Assembly (NCBI GenBank): GCA_033439255.1
Contig: JAVRDV010000016.1
Coordinates: 1-64,000, forward strand
Source: Hericium rajendrae
Lineage: Eukaryota > Basidiomycota > Agaricomycetes > Russulales > Hericiaceae
DNA: 64,000 nt
Reading direction: 5' to 3'
Position numbers and translations under genes: made by a program. The stretch's first letter is position 1. Every line of letters starts with the position of its first letter. Positions 19,428 to 30,800 of the stretch are shown piece by piece. The notes beneath the pieces were generated by a model, which was given only the letters and a program-made list of their open reading frames with translations, was not told the origin of the DNA and did no database searches.

Positions 19428-21197
19428 CTAATCCTCAGGGCCAATGTCGAGGGAAGCCAGAATATACTCCCAGTCACCATTCTCCTCTTGCGACGCCACT
19501 TGTAAGACCTCGCGCAGGTCATCAGACATATCGCGCTCAATGATCGCGCGAAGTTCCCAAGCTAGTTGGCGTGCCAATCCAGCCTCCTGAAATAAACGCA
19601 CCCAATGCTGTGGTTCAAAGTGCAATGCATCGTGTACGCCCCGACAGGCCTCAAGGCTGATTCCCCGGTCCGACAAAAATTGCGCGACGGCCGGGGCAAA
19701 TCCAAGCTCCTCGAGGCCACTTTGACTTGGCGGCAGGCATTCGTATGCCGGCGGAGGTGGGAAGTCCGCCGCGCGACTGCGTTGATGACTAGAGGAGGGT
19801 TCGGGAATGGAGGATCGTGATGACGCAGCTGGCGCGGCCTCGGATCCTGCTGCAATGAGTAGTAATAAGGGACATAAGCAGCATGCCACATACCAGAACG
19901 GACTTGATGTTGCAGTTGCGCAGGCTCAGCAGTAGCAAATGAGGTAGACGAAGCATGAGTCTAGATGGACGGCACATCAGATGGTGCGCCAGCCTATTTC
20001 ATGATAAAAAGGACTTACTGTGTTCGAAGGCAATGCCGCGAGACGGATGGATGATGTCAGTGAGCTCTCTTGTCGACGTCCGGTGCGTATAGCGTCAATA
20101 TCGTCATCTGCGAAAGGCTGGTCTGGGTAAAGAGATAGGGACGGTGACACCTGTCCCATGATCGTGAGTGCGTAGTCCTCTGAGTTGAAAGTGAGACATA
20201 CCGAAGGAGCTGCAGAGCGTGTCGCGCTCTCGAGTGCAGCAGAACCTCCATCTTCAACAGGACCACGGTCTTGCTGCACTGTCTCAACATTTGTCGCTCC
20301 CGATGCTGGCGCCGGTGTTCTTTGGGCAGTTGTGCGAGCCCGAGCCGGTGATGGAATTGCACCTGCACATTGCTTAAGTAGGCTTAGAAGTAATAGGAAA
20401 ACAAAACATACCTTGTTGCTGCTGAACAGCTGTAGACTCCGGCACCAGTGGTATCGGAGCATCTCTATCGTCCGCGAGTGCTGTTCCGGAAGCAGGCCCG
20501 AAGTTTGGAAATGAACCTTGTGATCGTCGAAGTTCTAGAGGAGGGGGAAGAAATGCCGGGATAGATGGGATGCGTATATTATTGGCCATTGCGAGATGGG
20601 GCTCGACGATGCGTCTTGTAGTTGGCGAAAGCAGATATCCACGCCCCGGATCGATAGCGTGAACCCTTGCAGGAAATCCATAGACGTGAGGACCAGCCAG
20701 CTTATCTTGAATGATCTTCTGGAGTTTTGCGACCGTGTGTCGTAGGGCGGGATACTGAAAAAACTGTCGGGAAAGAACTGGTTGGACTTCGACTTGACTG
20801 GGGTCAAAGGGCTGTGATTGATTCCATTCTGGAGAGACCACGAAGCTGATTACCATTGCATCAGCCAGGCGATCCATCCCCGCGACCTGTTGATACGATC
20901 TCAGTAGATAGTTGACAGGAGATGCGGGCAAAATGGACTCACGACATCTCTGAGATCGCCGAGGGATTCTTGAAAAGCGAGTTCCCGATCTCTCTTCTTC
21001 AAAACGAAGTGCCGATGCAGCTCATTTTCGAGCTGCGCATTGTCGTCCTTGTGGACATCTAACCGTCGACACAGTCTTTCTCGTGCAATGTCCTGCCGGA
21101 GAGGGGGTGGTTGGGTGTTGCTCGCAAACTCAGCCAGGGCTTGCGGGCTGTACGATGCCCTGTTGATAGTCGAACGGAGGCCCTGAGAAGAATACAT
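19428..21197 (-). CDS. KDZ accessory gene 1, unknown function
   Basis: A minus-strand gene starts at ATG 21197 (Met-Tyr-Ser-Ser-Gln-Gly) and stops at 19428, with several short introns (acceptors such as TTTGCAG/CTAG-type, donors GTATGT). The N-terminal exon is charged and helical (RLCRRLDVHKDDNAQLENEL). The second exon carries an ordered region (GMDRLADAMVISFVVSPEWN; QFFQYPALRHTVAKLQKIIQ). A long Ala/Pro/Ser-rich linker follows. The C-terminus has GLEELGFAPAVAQFLSDRGI followed by HWVRLFQEAGLARQLAWELR, a helical layout that recalls SAM-like domains, though I cannot assign it. It lies between the transposase gene and the second accessory gene. Confidence 0.5.
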
Positions 21198-21655
21198 ATC
21201 TCGAATATAGAGTAGAAGCAACGGCGAGACGGATGGACGGCGGAGACAGGAATTCGATGAGCTACAAGACGATAGCACTATCAGCGGTTAGGCGCTCAGT
21301 ACGAGCAATGCATCGACGCGCGACTACGAAACTCCAGGTCATTTGTGCGTTTCAGTGTCCTTCTTGCACGTTTTATGAATGCCGCTCGAGCACTATTAGA
21401 ATAAACTTCTTTGAAAACTGCCAGGATGAACTGAATCCATTCGAATAATGATTTATGATAGCGAACATCTATCGCAAAGGCCTGCATTTTAAGTATCGAG
21501 TTAACTTAGTTGCATGGTGCACCGAGCCATGCCGCGACTCAAATCTTGTACAGACGTTCTTGCTCTCGACTTGTCCTATGGGCCTCTGCCCCTCAGAAAA
21601 AAATCGTACTATGAGACTGTACTAGATGATTGAATATTGTATGAGAGAGTACTAA

Positions 21656-24600
21656 TTACAGATGGAATTTCGAAAGCATATTTAACGGTATACCTTGTCG
21701 AGTGCGTGGTATGGCTATATCGTCCTCCGTATCATCTGGAACATCCTCGAGTGCAAGACTCTCCATGAACTCCCCCAGACTATTTAACGTGTCCTTCGTG
21801 CTATCGTCAAGTTCGAAATGCTCTGGATCTTCATCGGCGGATGTCATACCATCAAAAATGCCCACCTCTGGTGGCAGGACCTGCTCCTCAACGGCGCCAG
21901 CTGTACCGGCCTCGGAATCCTCACCACTGCCCTCATGTCGACCACGCTCTCGAGGGCCTTCGTAGCCTGGCAGATCCCAGGTCTCGCCAATGCGCTGGCG
22001 ATGCACTGAATTGACGCGACGTCTAGATTTGAGGATCGTACGGATCTCCGCTGCGAGAGTGGCATCACCTGCGTGCACCTCACATCCGGCTTCAACCCGC
22101 TGTGCCGTCTTCTCCAACAGTAGCTCTTCGTCATCCAGAGAGGTGTGGAGTCGCTGAAGCTCGATGTTGAGCCTCTTAATCTCTTCTCGAGCGCGCAGGA
22201 CCTTGAAATAACGACTGGTGACTTCACGATTGCCTTGGAGAGCCCATGGACGTGCTGTAATGTCCGATCGAGAGTACGAATGGCGAAGTATATCAAATTC
22301 AGAAACAAATGCATAGTTCACGATGTCTTTCCATTCGAGAACAGGTGCAGGCGGATTGAGCTGTTGAGCGAGAGTATTGTATCGTTTGAGGGCGTTGCGA
22401 ATGGCCGTGCCACGCTTCTTGAGAGCCTTCCATATGGATGTGCGCATTTTATAGCCTTTGATCACAAAATTAGTGCGAGTCGGAATAAGAGAGATTGTAC
22501 ACTTACCCATACCTGCAATGTTAGCTTTAGATAGTTCAAACAATCTCTGCACAACGAGATGTTCGACCCGATCAAGTGCGCGATGGAATTCACGGTGCCG
22601 AATGTACTGCAAAGTATCTTGATACTTCTTGTCGGAGGGACTCCACGGCCGGTCGCCAATATCGAGTTTGACCTCTAGATCACCGACTGCGCGAATGGCC
22701 ACCAGAAGTTCCTCCGTTGCGGCACTACGCCGCGCTTCAATGCGACGTGTAGCGCTTGCATCCTCGGCATAAGACCTCTGGCTGGCTTGGGATGAATTTA
22801 CGAAGGTTCCGCTGATCAAGTTACACTTGTCACTGTCGTTGGGAATTAATATGAAGGCGTAGATACAGTGTTACATAAATAACTCACTGCGCCTTTGCTC
22901 GAGTCTCGAGCGCCCGTACATATGCACACTCGAGCACCTGTTCTTCGGGCTCGTCCTTGAGATTACGGAGGAAATCACGCTCCTCTTTGATCCAGCGCTC
23001 GAAATCATCGTCTACAAGATTGTTTGCGACTTTGAGCTTGTTGATCTCGTACTCATTTTCGGTAATGATGTCGAGACACTGTCGATAGTTATTGAAAAGG
23101 AACTTGCCTTTGTAAACCATATCAGAAACACATCATAGATCAAAGAAGAAAGCACGTACTCAGCTCTGAGTACTTGTCATCATCCCATTGTTTGAAATGG
23201 AGGTCAAGCGCTTGGAGATAGTGATACCGGGTCGCATATCGAATGGTGCACGCCACCGCATTCGATGCAGAGAACACCCGTTCCATGCCTTCGAGGTCCT
23301 CAATGCCCCAGCCGGTGAGGTAGAGAGGATGATTGTCGAGCTGGCAGGTTCTCGAGTGCGCGTAGCCATGAAATGAGTTGACAGACATGCGAAAGTGATG
23401 CTCCTGAGCCTTAGGCCCCAGGAGTGTACTCTTCTTTATAGTAGACTTAAGTGAGCATCCATTGTCGAGACCGGCAGCCACGTCATCACCGCAATTATCG
23501 ATTATATGATTGCAGACAGCCAACGGATACTTAGCCCTGTTGGAACGGATGAGATAAAACTAATACTTGGAGGACACCGCACTTACAATTCGCCGCTCCG
23601 GACCATTTCGCACACGATAAGGATGAAACCGTGGCGGCACGCGCTGGCGAACATCCCGGTCGCATCGTGGATGTCGAGTGCACGTTTGTGATGCTCTGCG
23701 GCGCTGGCTTTCCAACGTTTCGTACACTTGCTATGGTCGCGTCCGTTGTCTTCTGTGTCTCCTGTATCGGCAGCCCGGGGCCGTGCATCTGGAACCCAGG
23801 GAGCATCTTCCTCACTTTCCTGGGAGGTGAGAACATGAGAACACACATAAGCTATCAAAGGAATATAGTACGTACTTCACCACTGCCGTCCGTCGCGGGT
23901 CGGGCTCGTTGATGATGTTTGACCTCATCTTTGAATATGTCGACCGTGTCTCGGGTCATGAAATATGTACTCTCCAATGTGCGCTCATCTTCGCGCCCCG
24001 CATTTTTGATACGCTTCACGGAATTATTGCCGTCCATAGCGACCAATTTCGCTGGTGACAGGGAGGGCTCGTTCTCCAACTACAAAGAAAGTATAAGTGG
24101 AATTCGAGTATGATCCGAGGGACGGTCGACATTACCTTGTAGTTGCAGCACACGCAAACGTTCTGTATTCGCCAATTCGCCGCGCCACGACCGAGCGCAT
24201 CATTCATCTTGGCTTCCACGGTACGTAATATCTCGAGATATGTATCGAACGCGTCAGAGATTTGTTCTCTGAAGGCTGTACGATAGTTCACCTAGCATCG
24301 CAACCGTTTGATAAGTCGGGTGCAATGTTCAAAATTCGATGACATGCAATACTTACATCCTGCATATCACATATCGCCCTCGCAAAGGCTTGAATACTAA
24401 GGCGCGGGTGTCGTCGTCGCAGGCGATGGTACAGCTCCAGGGTGCGGAGGCTAATGGCGATCGATGGGTGAACGGGCGCTGTTCCGAGCAACCCGCATCG
24501 AATGAGAGCAACATTCGCGAGTTCGCTATTATACTGATGTACAACCTTCGTCTGAAATTCTATTGAATAGAAGATGTCAGCAGAAGATATGTAGAGTAGA

Positions 24601-25252
24601 AATAAAAGATAATCGAACCGTGTGCGTCTATGGAAAGCACGCGCATCTCATGTCGGTCATCAGATTCAGGCGTCGAGGCCAACTTGTGCTTCCATTGTAG
24701 ATAGGCCGATGCCAGCGCCGGGATCTGTTCGGCCCAGTTGCGATATAGATTGCGCAGCCGGTTCCGCCGGTTTTGAGAAGCTGCGCTTGCGCCGGCAGTA
24801 CCACTATATGATAAGGCATGGTTAGTACAAGTCTGCACTGAAAAGAGAAGAAAAGGCTTTCGGGATGATGATATGTTCATGGGCTGCGCGCACAGCGTCG
24901 TCCCGTTCACCTCCACCTGCGGAGATCCCGACATCGTCATCGTCCACCCAATCCATAGCATCCGCGGTCGGATCATATGGGTAGTTGTTGCGGTCTTCCT
25001 CGATATCTGCCCCATGCTCGCGAGCCAAGTTGTTGACAGCAGACCGGGTTTCAGAGGGAAGTGCTAGAATGTGATCAGTACTCGGAGACTTTCTCCAGTG
25101 CAGATCCACCTACCCTGCATGAGCACACGACGAAGAGCAAGCATCTTCTCATGGTCCTTGGAAAGCTGAGCGAGCGATTTGCGCTTTGTGATGCCACCAG
25201 CACCATCGGTGTTGCTGTAGATGACCTTGCGCTTCCGTTTACTCTTGTTCAT
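21656..25252 (-). CDS. KDZ transposase
   Basis: A minus-strand gene of roughly ten exons starts at ATG 25252 (Met-Asn-Lys-Ser-Lys-Arg) and stops at 21656. Conserved blocks appear in family order: NWAEQIPALASAYLQWK; LIRCGLLGTAPVHPSIAISL; CVCCNYK followed by LVAMDGNNSVKR (Asp near 24034); KCTKRWKA and LDIHDATGMFASACRHGF (Asp near 23666); the SFHGYAHSRTCQLDNHPLYL block; and GIEDLEGMERVFSASN (Glu near 23283). These are hallmarks of KDZ transposases with an RNase H-like DDE core; my choice of the three acids is an inference. The C-terminal exons (22819-21656) form the usual long helical region and end in an acidic tail. Every exon read was open, so it may be functional. Confidence 0.88.
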
Positions 25253-25523
25253 GGTGGCGGTAGTGTGCTTGTGGTTGTAGGCGCGGGATTGGCGGCGTCC
25301 AGAGTTCTCATCAGGCGCGTCCGTTGATCAACGCGCCAAAGTCACGTGTATCGCGGCGAACACGTCGCCCTCATCTCCTGGACCTTCCGCCCCGCCGACA
25401 GCAGTCTACCGGGCTGTCCGTGCCATGCATCTTAACGTATCCCTGCATATATCGCTGTTGTTTACTCCGAGTAACTCGAAATACAATGCCTATATATTAC
25501 TGAGATATATCAGTCATGTAACC
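25253..25523 (-). promoter_or_regulatory. KDZ transposase upstream region
   Basis: These 271 bp separate the transposase start from the right TIR and presumably hold its promoter. AT-rich motifs (GCATATATCG near 25445, CTATATATTA near 25491) could serve as TATA elements on the minus strand; none is clearly preferred. Confidence 0.35.
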
Positions 25524-26001
25524 ACAAAGATCATGAGATATCCGCCTATCCAGTGAGCGGAGCGAGAAACCGAGTTCAGAATCGTGATCTACGCGCGAAA
25601 GCGGTTCGGAATACATATACATTCATCTACGTACGGTACGGGGAAGGGGAGATATCGCCGTCGTCGTTGGCGACGGCGCCGACGGCGGGCGCTTGATGGG
25701 CGGGACAGCGGCGGGCACCAGCCGCCCGTAATAAGCGCCGGCGGGGGGCGGATGATGGGAGGAAGGGACGGGAGACGTTGCCGAGCGTTGCCGAGCGATG
25801 CCGCGATCCGTGCCTGATGACGAGGAACACGGGCCGAGCAACCCCGACGTCCTCCGAGGAGCAGCAGGACGCAGCGTACAAGAGGTCGCTCTGCGTAGTC
25901 TTCAGCTTAGTACGCGATTAAGACAGATCCAAGGCCGATTAGCCTCCATCAACACGTAAGATGGTGAGGCTAGTTGGGCTTACATATCATGTCACACAGG
26001 T
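25524..26001. repeat. KDZ right terminal inverted repeat
   Basis: 478 bp, reverse complement of 16688-17165, ending CATGTCACACAGGT. It is followed directly by the target duplication GGCGCTGAC (26002-26010). Confidence 0.95.
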
Positions 26002-26224
26002 GGCGCTGACTAAGAGCTCAGTAACACTGCCCGATTGGGACAAGATCGAAGACGACAGCGCCGAGGAGCCAAAGGGTGGGAAACTTGGGTCCGCGTCGTG
26101 AGCGCTGAGGTTTTTGGACGTGCCGGACACGACGGCAAAGACGTCGTGGGAACAGGGCCCTCCAGGAAAAAGATGTGGAAAAAAGGTTACTAAACCCCCT
26201 TAGTAACTTAGTTCAATGGATTGT
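26002..26224. other. Right flank of KDZ, with hairpin
   Basis: The KDZ target duplication (26002-26010) is followed by about 210 bp of unassigned sequence. An inverted repeat, GTTACTAA/TTAGTAAC, lies near 26187-26210 around CCCCC. A similar CCTAGTAAC lies just left of the KDZ element near 16663, so both flanks may be remnants of one older element that KDZ entered. Confidence 0.5.
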
Positions 26225-26239
26225 GGGCAAAAAAACATT

Positions 26240-27653
26240 CTATATGATTCTCATGCATTGTTGGCAGCGATAGTATGTATGTGATGTGGTTTTCAGCATA
26301 TCGCGTATGTGGTTCTCGACATCGGTGGCATGGTGGTGGAAATGGAGTGCATGGCTGAACTGGTTAGCCAAAGACTGTCTCCAAAACTCATCCAGGTTCC
26401 CTGTGTCTGCACGCGCTCGAAGCTCGACTACGAAGCACTCGTAGCTCAGTGGTACGGACCCGTTTGGCGTGCGTTGAATGGGCCACCGGAGGGCAGATGC
26501 CAGGCTATCTAGCTCCATGGATAGATGCGTATCTTCTGCGCCTTTGAGAGATTCAAAGTCATAGTCGAGCGGTTGACTTTGTTTGAGAGATTCCATGTCG
26601 TAGTCTAGTGGGTGACGCTGTGGCGTGGCCTGAGATGGGTCACCAACAGGAAGCTGGGTATCCAGTGGAAGTGGCGCCAAACACCGGACATGTTGCCAGG
26701 TTTGACAAGAAGGGCAGTGGCGCATGGTGTGCTGCTCTGGATTCCAGCGTCGGTAGAGACGACACTTTTCGTGGCACATTTTCACCAAATCAGAGTCCTT
26801 CTGCAAAATCTGTGGTCAATGTTCCAAGCAAGGGAAACGAGTACATTGTGGAGAGAGGACGGACCAGCCACAGGGAACGTGAAAGGTGGGCATGGATCCT
26901 GCGGTAGTAGACGTCTTCCTTGCTCATGGGAAGGAGGTTGACCTTATGCTCATCAAAAGTGACCATGTCGGCAGGGCCTAGCGACGGGGGTGAATTTCCA
27001 CCCGTAGATTTGCAGCGGACGTACCGACAATCATCGACATCTCAAGAATTTGCTTGTCAACGCTAAGAACCCGCTCGTTCTTCGCACCTATTTTGGATAT
27101 CATGGTCTCACAGAGCTTTAGAGGAACAAGAGCTTTCTTGCTCCGCTTTGAACTGGCCATGTTGTCTAGGGCACAGTGGGCAGAACAATGCGACCATGCC
27201 TTCAGGTCTGCCTTGAAATAGTACCAGCAAACAGTGATCCAGGACTAGAGGGTGGGTTATTGAAAAAATGAATGACACAGAGAGTCGATATATACTTTTT
27301 CTTGCTCATGTCCAGGAGCCACGTGAAACTGAGTGATTCGCGCGCGCCACCACTGCGGCCATGGCAGGTTTTGACCTGGCGACACCCCATGAGGGAATAA
27401 CAAAATCCTGAAAATGTTGTGTCAACACGGCCACGCAGGAAGGTGGTTGAAAACCCACTCGTCCCCCACTGTGAACAGGTGGTCATGGCCAGGATTTGAC
27501 ATGCCTGTTGCTATGCAAAGCCAACGGTTTCTGTGAGTCCGGGGGAGAAGAAGAGAGCACACTCTCACCCATGATGCATTGCGGCGACAGAAGGGTAGCG
27601 AGGTGCTGGGGACTAGGATCTGCTGCCGTAGCACTAGACGTAGATGCAGACAT
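26240..27653 (-). CDS. BAH-PHD protein, copy B
   Basis: The second copy of the BAH-PHD gene starts at ATG 27653 and stops at 26240. The same exon blocks are present: VGDEWVF, WPQWWRARITQFHVAP, WYYSKADLKAW, and a C-terminal HCPSCQTWQHVRCL ... YRCQQC finger. Differences from copy A are few substitutions, mostly silent or at CpG sites, and a small deletion near 27006 at an exon/intron border. I saw no coding difference that clearly breaks it. The chromatin-reader role is inferred from the two domains, as for copy A. Confidence 0.6.
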
Positions 27654-27818
27654 GGCAGAAAGCGAAGAGGCAGGGCAAGACCAGCGTCGGATAGGCTTGA
27701 GCAGGACTGATGATAAATTGGGTTGTGAGGGGGCGTGATTCTGATAGCCGACGAAATTTCATATTGACGGAGTGAAACATCGCTTATTCCACAGAAGATA
27801 CACCTTTGGCGCAACATC
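27654..27818. promoter_or_regulatory. Divergent promoter, BAH-PHD / Ulp1-like (B)
   Basis: 165 bp between the divergent start codons, nearly identical to 6911-7075. Conservation of this interval between the copies fits a shared promoter. Confidence 0.45.
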
Positions 27819-30800
27819 ATGGCATCGGCAAAGGAAGCATGGGCGAAACGGAGGGCAACATATGCAAGGTTGGCAGCGTCAGTACAAGCAGAGGTGGCAG
27901 CACAAGTCGAAGCGGCAGCCCACGTGGAAGAAGCAGTCACCCCAGCTTTAGTGAGCACTTGGTGTCTGACAAGGATGCTACGACGAGCTTACACGCTTGT
28001 AGCTCTCCTCCTCACCTTCATCTGGTGATGAAGGCCCGCCTTTGTCCTCGTCTTCTGTGCTAGAAGACACTGATCATTCTGAATTGGACAGAAGTGCAGA
28101 ACAAAGAATTGTGAGGGAGTACTGTCAGAAAAGGATGTACAGCACTGTGGAGCTTATATCCGTCTAGGCATCTAGTAACCAAGGTCCTCTATGGGAGCTG
28201 CCAGAACAGAAAAGACGCTTGGACTTGTACAGGCGGGCAAAAAAATCAGTTGTGAGTACTGCCTCTGCAAAAAAAAATGTGTTTCTGCTACATTCTTCTA
28301 GTTTTCCCGAGCACTGCCGAGAGATCAAGACCAGCCTTCGCCGCTGTCTCTACCAGAAAGAAATACGGATAATAGGAAACATCGAGTGAATAGTCACAAG
28401 GTCACAAGGATATCGTTCTGTTGGCTTATGTTCTTCTAGTCCTCCTCCTCGTCCACATCATCATCAAAGTCGGGAAAAAAGACAGGCGGTGGGGATGACG
28501 ATGACTACGAGGAAATAGAAGATCTTGCACTGGACAATGCAGAAACCTCTCCGAGGAGATCCCCTTCTCCAGAGCTCAACCCTTGGAACGAGCTGCAGCG
28601 CTTGGAGCATGCATGTGGGTAATATTTTCGTAACTTGTTTGTCTGTGCTGCCACTTGGATGAAAAGCACTGAGACTCTTTTTCTAGGGCGCTACCTCTCC
28701 ACGTTCAGCTTGTGGCACCCAGCATGGGAGGGGCGCAGGTCCCTTTTGCCACCGGAATGGGTGGATCACAGCATTCTGGAACTTTTCCTGCTGCAGTACT
28801 GGTTCAAGGACAGCAGCCGCCGCCTGATGCGGTATATTAGCCAAAGTTTAGCAGGAGCGTGGGACATCGACATGGCTGCCGAAATGATTGCAACAGTTCC
28901 CCGTTTTCGTGAAATGTATTTTCTGCCCTGCACGACAGGTCCAGATGGGAAGTATCCTCCCTGCCCCTTCACTCCTGTCTGTTTCTTCATTCTGCGTGGA
29001 GGCCATTTTTTCTCTGTCATTTTTGACGCAGAAAATAGCGTGGTACACGTCCTCGGACGCACAAGTAAACTGGACACAAGAGACAGCTGGCGCAGCTGGA
29101 ATGGGCCTCGGTACTACCAGCATATTTGTCGCATCCACGGCTGGCCTATGGGAGAAAAATCTTTGGTCTACATTGACCAGAATGTCGCCGTGCAAGAAGT
29201 GACCTGGGTTGGCGATGGGATCAACTGTGGACCCATGACGGCCATGGCCCTATTGCACTTCATGTCCTACGGCCTCAACTACAAAGAGGACGGGCAGACT
29301 CTGGAGCATCCTCCTCTTCCTTGTGGGCATGCAGCCCGTCATAGCATGTACACCGAGCTGATTGCACTGGCCAACATATGCTGTGCCCGGTATTCTGAGT
29401 ACAGACAGAATCCACCCGTTGAGTGGCAAGCATTGGAAGTGACCTGGGCACCTCGGAGACAGACCTCTGATGACTACCCTGTTCTTGACAGGGCATTGGT
29501 GCAGGAGATCCGACACAGCAGCATGTCACGAGACAACGACATTTTGATTGCTCTCGATGACTGTAAAAAAACATGCAAAACCTGTCGACCAGCTCATGGT
29601 CAAACCTTCTACGAGGACCAGGGCCCTACGAGGACTCAGACCAAAGACCAGCTGCGTAGTCGGGTGCGCGGGGAGGCAGCCGAGCAGATAGGCCTGGGAG
29701 CAGATGACCAGGACCAAAGAGAGGAGAGCGACGGCAGCGAAGTCGCAGCAGGAGCACAGATACCTCGACGCATATTTGGTCGGAAAGCAAGAGGCAAACC
29801 TCCATCAGGACAGGTAGATCTCGAGCGTTTTGCTCGTCCAAAGTTGCCTGTGGAAATCCCACCTCGCCCACACCCTTTATGGAGGCAAAGGAATGATGAC
29901 TACGATGACTACTGGAGTGGACCCACTCGTGAAGACTTTCCACCCAACTGGATGGAAAACCAGATGCGAGACTTGAATGCGTACTACACCAATGCGCTGA
30001 CAATGGTGTCTTATGAGACAAGCCCGTGGGCCAGGTTCACCGACTATGGCTACCGACTGATGAATCGTTTCCATCAGATGTTCTACGAAGGCAGCCCGAC
30101 CCACGTACTAGATCATGTTCTCCCTGTTGGGGTGCCACCTGACTACAATCCTGGATTCTTTTGGCTGCATCGCCATGACCAACCCGGCAAGATCAACACA
30201 ACCAGAACTGGCATTCTGAAGGGCTACCAGCAGAGCATGGTGGAGGACATGCATCTCAGCAAACTCCTTCGCTACGCAGCAAAAGAGTCTGAACGAGATG
30301 TCCTGGTCCGCGGTGTGCTTGCCAATGGAAAATACGTCCGCGTCAACCTGGAAGCAGATGGGATGACAGGCATGGAGGCCAACGGAACAGAGATTTCCGT
30401 GGACATTGATAGCATAGTCTGGGTGACTCGTGAGATCAAAGTCAAGACATCGATTGGAGTAGCAACCACGCTGACTGTGTCCCGCAAGCCTCTGATCAGC
30501 AAAAACAACCACGTATACGTTGATATCTTACTGCCTCGCAAAGACGAAGATGTGGGACAGGGCAAACATCGAAGCTGGGACGAGGTCAAAACGCCACTGA
30601 GCGGAATCCCGCACACCTTGTTTGCTTCGGAGGGTACCTTGAATATCTATATCTTCTTTCCTCGTATGATGCATCGCAGTGCCATCTCTGGTTACCGGCA
30701 ATCGATCATACCCTTGGAGATACAGTCTTATTTCTGGAGAGAGGTCCTCCTGCCTGCCCTCAAAGTAGCATCGAACAGGAGCACAGATGCATATCTCGAT

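Larger units (their letters stand above)
16688..26001 (-). mobile_element. KDZ-class DNA transposon, 9.3 kb, apparently complete
   Basis: The element starts ACCTGTGTGACATGATATG and ends with its reverse complement. Terminal inverted repeats are 478 bp (16688-17165 and 25524-26001) with one mismatch noticed by eye, and a 9-bp target duplication GGCGCTGAC flanks it. Inside are three minus-strand genes: a transposase with the hallmarks of the Kyakuja-Dileera-Zisupton group and two accessory genes. Near-identical TIRs and open exons suggest recent insertion. It sits between copies A and B of the large duplicated block. KDZ elements are expanded in basidiomycetes and have been linked in the literature to TET/JBP genes; I saw none inside this copy. 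Confidence 0.9.
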
